DNA from: Zobellia laminariae
Lineage (GTDB): Bacteria > Bacteroidota > Bacteroidia > Flavobacteriales > Flavobacteriaceae
NCBI RefSeq assembly: GCF_009725995.1
Contig: NZ_RCNS01000002.1
Span: 620,001 to 684,000 of the forward strand
Direction: 5' to 3'
Length of the DNA stretch: 64,000 nucleotides
The notes beneath the pieces are model-generated. The model did not search any database. It saw only the letters and a program-made list of their open reading frames with translations, and was not told where the DNA came from. The first letter of the stretch is position 1, and every line of letters starts with the position of its first letter. Positions 9,823 through 18,500 of this stretch are shown one piece after another. The position numbers were made by a program, and so were the translations under genes.

Positions 9823-9853
9823 GCTATTTAACAACATTTATTTTCAACAATCA

Positions 9854-10456
9854 ATGATTATTAGACTCATTAGTTTTCTCCTTATAATTGTTATGTTCTC
9901 ATGTAAACAAAGCACTTTTGATTCACCCGAGGAACTTATGTCTTTTGTTGTAAATCCGGAAAACGGATATAGACAAGAAAGGTCTGTTAACGGCATAGAT
10001 ATTTCAATAACCTATAGGCCAACAGATATGCTCGTTCAGCAAGAATTAAGTAAAGGAGACGGAAAAGAGAAAGTAGATAGTTTAAGAGCAAAGTATATAA
10101 AATACATGTATTTCAATGTGTCATTGGGCAAAAACGGCCAAGAAGTACTTAACGGAATGGCAGGTAATTCAAATAAATTTGGCACTATGGTAAACCAACT
10201 AGCATTTGGCATGAGAGAGAAAGTTCATGTATTCAGTAAAACTAAAGATACTGTTGAGCTAGCAGATTACATATACCCTAGATTATACGGTATGGGTGGT
10301 AATACCAGTATGCTCTTTGTATATCCTAGAGATAAAAAATTATTGAAGAATGATTTTTTTAATATAACCATTGAAGATATTGGCTTAAATACAGGTGAAG
10401 TGGGATTTAAAATTCCAGTAAAACCTATTAAAAACGAACCTGTGCTAACATTATAG
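9854..10456 (+). CDS. Putative lipoprotein of unknown function in the RHS operon
   Basis: 200 aa from the ATG at 9854, chosen because it gives a clean lipoprotein signal (LISFLLIIVMFSC, Cys ~16); an open frame extends upstream to 9800 but overlaps the Skp-like gene. The mature part begins CKQSTFDSPEELMSFVVNPENGY and contains ISITYRPTDMLVQQEL. No domain recognised with confidence. It lies between the Skp-like chaperone and the two RHS proteins, 29 bp before the next start, so an outer- or inner-membrane-tethered accessory to RHS export is a reasonable guess only. Confidence 0.68.
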   Translation: MIIRLISFLLIIVMFSCKQSTFDSPEELMSFVVNPENGYRQERSVNGIDISITYRPTDMLVQQELSKGDGKEKVDSLRAKYIKYMYFNVSLGKNGQEVLNGMAGNSNKFGTMVNQLAFGMREKVHVFSKTKDTVELADYIYPRLYGMGGNTSMLFVYPRDKKLLKNDFFNITIEDIGLNTGEVGFKIPVKPIKNEPVLTL

Positions 10457-10485
10457 CAGATTTTTTATTGCAAGAGCATACTATT

Positions 10486-13400
10486 ATGAAAAAATCCAAG
10501 AACACAATGAAAAAGAAAACTAAATTTTCTCACAAAGTGATGGCCGTATTTTTGACCTTCACTTTTTTACCAAGCTTGTTTCCGGTAAACTATTTATTTG
10601 CTTCAAATAATGCGCCGAATGCGCCAGAGGCGGCGAGTTTTGAACCTGTTGATGCTACTGATATGGTGAATTTAGTTACCGGAGATATGAGCTACGTTTT
10701 ACCATTGCTGAATGTACCTTCTCCTGAAGGCGGCTATCCGCTCTCATTGTCATATCATGCAGGTATTGCAATGGACCAGGAAGCCGCTTGGGTTGGCTTG
10801 GGGTGGAGCCTAAATCCTGGGGCAATAAACCGTGGTGTAAATGGGTACCCGGATGATTGGGGAAAAACAAATGTTAACGAATTTTTTTATGATAAAGGAT
10901 TTGATGATGATATATATAGTTTTAGTGCAGGCCTTGAAATCAACCAAGCTATTTCAGTTGGCCTTGGGGCATCATGGGGATCTAATCAGTCTTTTGGAGG
11001 CTATGTTCAAGCCAGTTTGGGAATACAGGGAACTCCGGCGAACGCTAGTGCTTCGATAGGAAGCAATGGTGCAACCATAGGTGCAGGAGCTTATGGTTTT
11101 AATGCCTCTTTTGGAACAAATGGGGTAGGAATTGGCTACGGCTCCAATAAATATGGTTATGGCGTAGGCTTAAATTACAGTCCTAACTCAGGTCTTTCCG
11201 GCGGTGTAACTGCGAGCGGTTCAGGAATTGCCAAACAAGCTTCAGTCGGAATTAATTTTAATTTTAAAAGTGGTATCTCGCAACTAACTGGAACAGGCGC
11301 TACCAATGTCACCAGTAGTACTACTGCAGGGTCTTACGACATTAATGTTTCCAGTACAGGTTTCCAGATACCTGTTTACATGTTCTACATAGGATATAAG
11401 CACACAAATGTTCAATACTCCCTATTTAACGTAAATGAACTATCTACATCAGGAATGTTATATCCTGTGGCAGCTAATGAAGTGGAAACAACTTCTAATT
11501 CTGAGCCAAAATCTGTATTTCTCAAAGAAAACAGTTTTATGGATGTAAATGTTTTAGCAATGTATAACGATAGCAAGGACGTGAACTATTTGATTGAAGA
11601 AAGTGATAAAATCACCGAAAATAACTTAATTTTCCCAAATTATGATAATTATACGGTTTCTGCACAAGGATTATCGGGCAATCTAAGTCCGTACTTTTAT
11701 TCAGAACTTAATTTGTCCGGCAGAGGTAAAGAAAAAGAAGAAGGAGAGGTATCCGTTAATAAATATTCGAATTATATAAATCATAACTATGAAGATTACA
11801 CAGAATCTTCGAATAACGGCACCAATTCTGATGCTACCAAAAAGGTAAATTTCACCATGCAGGGGGCTTACAATTCTTTTTTAAGAACAGAGACTTCTAG
11901 TTTAAGCAATATTCCATCACCTATTGCGAACATCAATGGGCAAGTTGTCTTGGATTATGTGACGACTTCGATGACCTCTGCTTTTTCAAATGAAAATAGT
12001 CTATACGACGGTAAAAAAAGAGAAGGTAATTATATCGAGACTTATACGAACAAGGAAATCAGGGAAAATTCCATCTCGGGGTTCGTTGAGGCTAATGCTG
12101 TTAATCGTTCGGAAACGGCAACGTTTTTAGACGAAGGAATAGGAGCATACCAGATTACTACGTTGGATGGCCGTACATATCATTACTCATTACCAGTTTA
12201 TAACTATGAGACCTTTTATAAGAATTTCAAAGAAAGTTCGGAAAATATAAATGATGAGAATCAGAATTTCTTGGAAATACAAAAAAGAACTCCATATGCC
12301 ACTCATTGGCTATTGACAGGTATTACAGGGCCTGATTATGTAGATAATAACACCAATGGTAAATTGGATTATGATGACTATGGCTACTGGGTAGAGTTTG
12401 ATTATGGAAAATGGACCGATGGTTACATATGGCAATCTCCAAATGGACGCTACTCAGAGAATGAAAATGAAGAAGGGGATATAACCTATTCGTATTCTTG
12501 GGGGCGCAAACAGATTTATTACCTAGACGCTGTTAAAACAAGAACCCATACTGCATTGTTCGTCAAAAGTTTAAGAGAGGATAACAAATCTTCCGTATTG
12601 GAAAAATTTATGACAGAAAAGTGGACTTCAGGAGAGTTTAACCCCCTTACAAATGCTAAAAATTGGAATAAGAATAAGGTCGAACGAGTATTGTTTGGTG
12701 ATTCCGCAACTTTATATAATGCAAACGGTTCTACATACATACCCTTTACCAATAGCACCTATTATTACAAACAGGGTGTTTCGCGGTATCTAGATGTTCC
12801 GGCAAATACGACCTTAAAACTCGATAAAATAGTTCTCTTAAAAAATGAAGAAGCTAACTACAACAAGAGTTCGGGATTAATAATTAATAATGATAAGGGA
12901 TATTTTGCCGAAAATGAAATGTTATGGGACGTCTTCCGCTCAGGAGGTTTTGGAGGTGGAGAAGTCCGGGTTACAGATGCATTGTTCGTTGAACCAATCG
13001 ACCCTATTGAATTTAATATTAACCAACATCAGAATGTTTTGGATATTGATGATATTAAAGATTTAGACCTTGAAAAGAAAGCACAAAAAGTTATAGATTT
13101 TAATTATGATTATTCTTTGGCTTCGAATTCTCCAAATTCCGATGCCACGAACAAAGGACGATTAGCTTTAAATAGGCTAAATTTTAGAGGCAAAGAAGGG
13201 GATCAATTAATTCCGCCTTATAAATTCGCATATCAAGGGACCAACACTGCATATAATGCTGATAATGAAGATAATTGGGGATATAACAAACAGTTTCCTA
13301 TGGCTTGGAGCTTAAATGAAATAGAAATACCTACTGGTGGAAAAATAAAAGTAATTTACGAGGCTGATTCTTACTACACGGAAGCTGCATCCTATGAGGA

Positions 13401-15543
13401 GGAATTCATAGACGCAACTAATTTTGTATTGGATGATGTCAACAATACTCTCGACATCACTTTCGCGAATGCTATTTCGGTTTCCGATTATTATCAAGTT
13501 GGAAGGGAGGTGGTGGTATCCTATAAATATGAATCAGGAGTAGCTTCTCGAATTGCTCGTCTGAAAGTGGCTAGTATTTCCAATAACAGGCTGTTTTTGA
13601 CTGAAGATCAACCATCTATCCTCTTTGACGGATTTGCGCCTGATCAACACAACAACGTTGCTGTGCATACGCATCTGTTTAGCCTTGAAGTTAAAAGTAA
13701 TAAACAATTTGACTATACCACAGCACAAGTAAATGGGAAAAATGGTGGAGGACTCAGGGTCAAAAGCTTACAAGTAATCGGTGATGCCAATACGATTACT
13801 AGCGAATATGTCTATACCAATCCGCAGACCGACAAAATTTCAGGAATTACATCTTATGCACCCTCAAATAAAAAAATAAAAGGTATTCCATACGTCACTG
13901 AACTGCCTGCTCCAATGGTGATGTATGGTCATGTGAAAATAGTCAACAAGGATGGGAATTCGAATATTTTGGGAAGCACGGCCTTTGAATTTGAAACGCT
14001 TCAGCCATCTTCTCAGGAACCTGGTTATATTTTTAGCTTAGGAGATGCGTTCAGAGTAAAGCGTAACCAACACCAAACTATAAATCAAGGCACTAGTGCT
14101 AATAACAGAAGAACTGGTAAGGTCTTAGCTGACAAATATACTTTGTATAGTAATCTGGGAAGCTTGGGCAGGCTCTTATCGGTAAGTAGTTTTAACAAGT
14201 TAGGTCATAAATTACATGAGAATATAAATGTTTATAAGACAAACTTAAACCTTGATGGTGAAATCGGGGTCAATCAAGAATCCCACAAGAGTTTGAAAAG
14301 AGTTTTTGTGGAAACACGTTCGGGAGGTCTTTTCGAGGAAACTTTTTATGTGAGCTCAACAAGCAAAGTCTCCTACCCAAGTGTTTTAGAGAATAGGACA
14401 ACCATCCAAGGAAATATTTCATCGTCAACTTCATTTGACAAATATGATTTTTTAACCGGCCAAGTATTGGAAACTACTTCATTGACTAGTGAAGGCCGGG
14501 AGGTTAGAGCAGAAATGGTACCTGCTTATGAACGTTATGAAGCCATGGGCAGTAAAGTCGATAATCCTACAAACAAGAACATGCTTGTGCAAAATGCTAT
14601 TAATAAAACCTTACTTAAAGTAGGTGGCAAATGGGAAACTATTGGAGCAGGAATAACTACATGGTCTCCTGCCATCTCCAATTTTTCCGAAGAAGGTATA
14701 TGGCGTAAGCACAAATCTTTTATTTGGAATGGAACAACAAACAATAATGGTGTTTATACCAATTTTAATGGTGAAGACGATAGTTTTAATTGGTCATTGG
14801 AAGAGGATTATCAAGACGTTTCTCAACCTGACCAATGGAAACAAATTTCAGAGATTTCTATCTATGATAGATATTCCATGCCGCTTGAAGTTATAGATGT
14901 TAATGGAAACAAGGCAGCTAATTTAATGGGTGATAATCGTTCTAAAATTATTGCTAGTACTAATGCAGGCTATGAGAGTATGATATATCTTAATGCAGAA
15001 TATGGAGATATTTCTCCTATTCAATTGGTTGGTAGAACCGATGAGAAAGCACATACGGGACAATGGTCTGTGGCGATAAAAGATCAACAGGGCTTTTTCT
15101 CTAGGTTTGATGAACATACGCCTGGTAAATATAGAGTATCAGTTTGGGCCAGTAAAGACAATTTTGAGAAAGCCAGAGTGTTTGATGGGAATAGTATTGT
15201 AGAATTCAATAGAGAGAAAGTGATAGCTGGTGATTGGGTGATGTTAAACCATGATGTAGAATTGGGTAGTGGAGTCAGTAACATATATGTAACTTCTGCT
15301 GGAGGTCAAATATATTTTGATGACTTTAGAGTTCATCCGTTAGCATCATCAATGAATAGTTATGTCTATAATGAATGGGATGAACTAACACATATTTTAG
15401 GACCTAATAATATGGCAATAGAATATAGGTATGATGAAATGGGCAGATTAGAAGAAACTCTATCGGAGGTTGAGGATTTTTCAGTAGATGGCTCAGGAGG
15501 GTTTAAAAAGAGTAGTGAAATTAATTATAACTATAAATATTAA
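10486..15543 (+). CDS. Giant RHS-associated secreted protein, first of a pair
   Basis: About 1685 aa from ATG 10486 (a TTG at 10468 and an ATG at 10507 are alternatives). A signal-peptide-like stretch (VMAVFLTFTFLPSLFPVNYLFA) is followed by MVNLVTGDMSYVLPLLNVPS..GGYPLSLSYHAG and AWVGLGWSLNPGAINR. These are typical of the SpvB/Tc-toxin-like opening of Bacteroidota RHS-pair proteins. Residues ~158-265 are an unusual Gly/Ser/Ala/Asn-rich alternating stretch. The long middle is beta-rich, and the C-terminus carries YD-type repeats (YVYNEWDELTHI, IEYRYDEMGRLEETL). It has no RHS core and no toxin. It ends 5 bp before the second RHS gene, so both halves are likely made together and may assemble into one shell. 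Confidence 0.75.
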   Translation: MKKSKNTMKKKTKFSHKVMAVFLTFTFLPSLFPVNYLFASNNAPNAPEAASFEPVDATDMVNLVTGDMSYVLPLLNVPSPEGGYPLSLSYHAGIAMDQEAAWVGLGWSLNPGAINRGVNGYPDDWGKTNVNEFFYDKGFDDDIYSFSAGLEINQAISVGLGASWGSNQSFGGYVQASLGIQGTPANASASIGSNGATIGAGAYGFNASFGTNGVGIGYGSNKYGYGVGLNYSPNSGLSGGVTASGSGIAKQASVGINFNFKSGISQLTGTGATNVTSSTTAGSYDINVSSTGFQIPVYMFYIGYKHTNVQYSLFNVNELSTSGMLYPVAANEVETTSNSEPKSVFLKENSFMDVNVLAMYNDSKDVNYLIEESDKITENNLIFPNYDNYTVSAQGLSGNLSPYFYSELNLSGRGKEKEEGEVSVNKYSNYINHNYEDYTESSNNGTNSDATKKVNFTMQGAYNSFLRTETSSLSNIPSPIANINGQVVLDYVTTSMTSAFSNENSLYDGKKREGNYIETYTNKEIRENSISGFVEANAVNRSETATFLDEGIGAYQITTLDGRTYHYSLPVYNYETFYKNFKESSENINDENQNFLEIQKRTPYATHWLLTGITGPDYVDNNTNGKLDYDDYGYWVEFDYGKWTDGYIWQSPNGRYSENENEEGDITYSYSWGRKQIYYLDAVKTRTHTALFVKSLREDNKSSVLEKFMTEKWTSGEFNPLTNAKNWNKNKVERVLFGDSATLYNANGSTYIPFTNSTYYYKQGVSRYLDVPANTTLKLDKIVLLKNEEANYNKSSGLIINNDKGYFAENEMLWDVFRSGGFGGGEVRVTDALFVEPIDPIEFNINQHQNVLDIDDIKDLDLEKKAQKVIDFNYDYSLASNSPNSDATNKGRLALNRLNFRGKEGDQLIPPYKFAYQGTNTAYNADNEDNWGYNKQFPMAWSLNEIEIPTGGKIKVIYEADSYYTEAASYEEEFIDATNFVLDDVNNTLDITFANAISVSDYYQVGREVVVSYKYESGVASRIARLKVASISNNRLFLTEDQPSILFDGFAPDQHNNVAVHTHLFSLEVKSNKQFDYTTAQVNGKNGGGLRVKSLQVIGDANTITSEYVYTNPQTDKISGITSYAPSNKKIKGIPYVTELPAPMVMYGHVKIVNKDGNSNILGSTAFEFETLQPSSQEPGYIFSLGDAFRVKRNQHQTINQGTSANNRRTGKVLADKYTLYSNLGSLGRLLSVSSFNKLGHKLHENINVYKTNLNLDGEIGVNQESHKSLKRVFVETRSGGLFEETFYVSSTSKVSYPSVLENRTTIQGNISSSTSFDKYDFLTGQVLETTSLTSEGREVRAEMVPAYERYEAMGSKVDNPTNKNMLVQNAINKTLLKVGGKWETIGAGITTWSPAISNFSEEGIWRKHKSFIWNGTTNNNGVYTNFNGEDDSFNWSLEEDYQDVSQPDQWKQISEISIYDRYSMPLEVIDVNGNKAANLMGDNRSKIIASTNAGYESMIYLNAEYGDISPIQLVGRTDEKAHTGQWSVAIKDQQGFFSRFDEHTPGKYRVSVWASKDNFEKARVFDGNSIVEFNREKVIAGDWVMLNHDVELGSGVSNIYVTSAGGQIYFDDFRVHPLASSMNSYVYNEWDELTHILGPNNMAIEYRYDEMGRLEETLSEVEDFSVDGSGGFKKSSEINYNYKY

Positions 15544-15548
15544 TACTC

Positions 15549-18500
15549 ATGTATACTGCTAAACATAAACTTAATTTTTCAAGTATAGTTATACTCGCGC
15601 TAATACTTTTAGCTTTCACGCAGACTCTTCGTGCTCAGAGTAACTGTTATGGTGCTACCGGTAGTGATTTCGTTTTCACGTCAGCAGGAGGCACACAGTC
15701 TAGAACTATTCAAGCACCTAATAATTGCTCTGGAGGTACATGGACCGTAATTGGTAAACCTAGTTGGGTCTCCAAAGCTACTATTTCTGGAACAACGGTA
15801 ACTGTTACAGTTCCATCTTATTCTGGTGCAGAGCAAAACGGATCAGTCTATTTAGCAAATAATGGAAATTCTGTTGGTGGTATTGCGGTATATCAAAATA
15901 AGGGTAGCACTGGAGGTGGCAGCACCGGAGGAGGAGGAACTCCTGCTTGTAGCATTACTGGATTTGGTGGTGGTGGCGAATTTAGTAGGTCAGGAGAAGA
16001 ACGCGTTTATAATTTAAAGTATTCATCTGGTTGCCCCTCCAGAGTTTTTTATACATTTAAAGCTATAGAGAATAATACTACTGAAGTAGATCTTCCTTCA
16101 TGGATTCAGGTAACTCAAAATGAACCGTCTAAAACAGTAACGGTAAAATTCGCTGCAAACACAGGAACTTCTATAAGAAATTTAGTGATAATAGGCAAGC
16201 GTCAAGATGGGGGCACGCCAGGAATAGGCAATACCTTTACGCAGCAATGTGTTGAAAAAAATTGGTATTCAGACAGTGATGGAGATGGTTTACGTGATCC
16301 GGGAAGTACAGTAGTTAAAGATTGCGCATCTGTAAAAGCTGGCTATACTATAGGTACAACAGTAGATGTTTGTCCTAACGTAGCCAATACTCTTGAAGAA
16401 AACGAAATTAAGACATGGTATAAAGATTCGGATGGTGATGGTTATCCAAATCCCAATGCAGAAACACGTTCACAATGCACAAAACCTTCTGGTGGTTGGA
16501 CTAGTAGTCCAAGAACTTTGGACGATCTCTGTCCTGATTATGCAAATAATGAAGATGGTTCAAACGGCTGCAATATAAGTTGTTTGCCTTATACAGTCAT
16601 TCCGAGCATTATAGAATTTGATTCTTCTGGCGGAGAAGCATCCGCAAAAATAAATTTAAGCTGCGCTAGTGGTTCAGGTTATCATATTGAAATTGATATT
16701 CCGAGCGTTGCTCAAAACTGGTTAACGATTACTAGAAATAACATGGACTTGGTAATAAGCTGTGACCCAGGTACTGAATCTAATGATATAACTGTTCCAA
16801 TTCGTATTAATGGTAATTCTCAAGGAGGCCTTCGTGTTAGAAGAAATTATTCGTCTACGACGCCAACACCTAATCCTACGCCAACCACTTGTAAAGCTGG
16901 TGGAGTAGATGATTTAACATTTAATGCTGAGGGAGGAAGCGAGGAATTTACAATAACGTTCAATCCGGTTTCCTGTGCTGAAACCGTTTATTTGAAAGCT
17001 GTAGATGGAGGTAGTCTTGTAGACCTGCCAGCTTGGTTAAATGACCGAAGTCTATCTGGCAATACTTTTGAATTATCCCCCAACGCCAACACAACCGGAG
17101 CTGCACGTTCCGTAATACTCGTTACGGTAGATGGAAACGGGCAGGGAGTTGGTAGTTTTAATTTTAATGTGTCTCAGCCAAGTTGTAATGGAATAATCTG
17201 GTATCCTGATACTGATGGGGATACATTTGGTGATGTTTATTCCGTAGGTGAATCGGGATGTTCGCGTCCGGATTATGGTGATGGAATTAATTGGGTAGAA
17301 AACAATAGTGACCTTTGTCCTAATGTTAAAGGCACAAAAGAAAATAATGGCTGCCCGGCTGGTAACGAAATTCCCGAAAATTTTAATACTATAACCACCA
17401 AGTTATATGCCATTAATGACCCTGTAAATCCCAAGGCAGCGTCTAAAAGCTACTTTAATGATTTAGGGAAACCTACACAATCCCAGAGTTTGGATATTGA
17501 AACAAATCGTATATGGGCTTCTGAAATAAGATATGATAGTGAGGGTAGACCAGCTATTCAAACACTTAGTGCCCCTACAGAATTATCAACTTTTACATAC
17601 AAAGATAAATTTTTCTTAAATAGCTCTGGTGTTCGTTTTGGTAGTGATGATATAGCATCTGATTCTAAAAATCCAGAAACAGTTTCTGCTAATGAGAATA
17701 CGTTAGGGTGGTATTATAGTGACGCTAATGATTCAGAGGCTTACCAAGATGTAACGGACAGGCCTTATTCTAGAGCGGTGTATAGTACTTTAAACCCTGG
17801 TTCTATTCTAAGAACCGTTGGAGGAAATAAAGTTGATAGTAATAAAGATGGGAAGATTACAGCTGTTGATAATTGGCCAGAAAGCCATACTTTTTCTATG
17901 AGGGCCAGTAAAGAATTATCAAATTCAGCAGCATTTGGCTCTGCAAAATACGATGGCTACAAAATTAGTAAAACAGTTAATCGTTCTGTAAATGGTATAG
18001 AGAATGTTGTTTTTACAGATTCCGATGGAAAAACCTTGGCTGCGGCGCGCAGCGGAGGCGCCACTTCCCGATCAATGAATATTTCTATTGGCGAACAAGG
18101 TTTCGTAGACATACACGTACCATCAGGTAATAATATGGGTTTTACCGTTACTGCTGGTGGGAATACTATAAAAACCTATAACCTTGTTACGGAAGAGGAT
18201 AATGTAACACCATCCAGTAGTCTGACAAACGGGTTTTATAGAGTTGCAGTGCAAAATCCGGACACCTATGTGGCAGGCACGGCCTCGGTTAATTACAAGG
18301 AAAATTATTATGATTATAGCCTTAACGAATATGATGACGCTGGGCGTCTTAAGACCTCTTTCCAACCATTAAATAAACTTAGAACAGATTATTTATATAA
18401 TACTTTTGGACAATTAATTAAAATAACTAGTCCTGATGAGGGAACATCAGAATTTAAATATCGCAATGATGGCCAGATTCGTTATTCTCAGAATAGCGAA

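Noticed and set aside
9800..9853. Upstream start for the RHS-operon lipoprotein
   Set aside because: It overlaps the Skp-like gene and would bury the lipoprotein signal peptide that begins at 9854.
15543..15549. Frameshift splitting one giant RHS gene into two
   Set aside because: The second frame begins with its own ATG and a clear signal peptide, and two-gene RHS arrangements of this kind are common in Bacteroidota.
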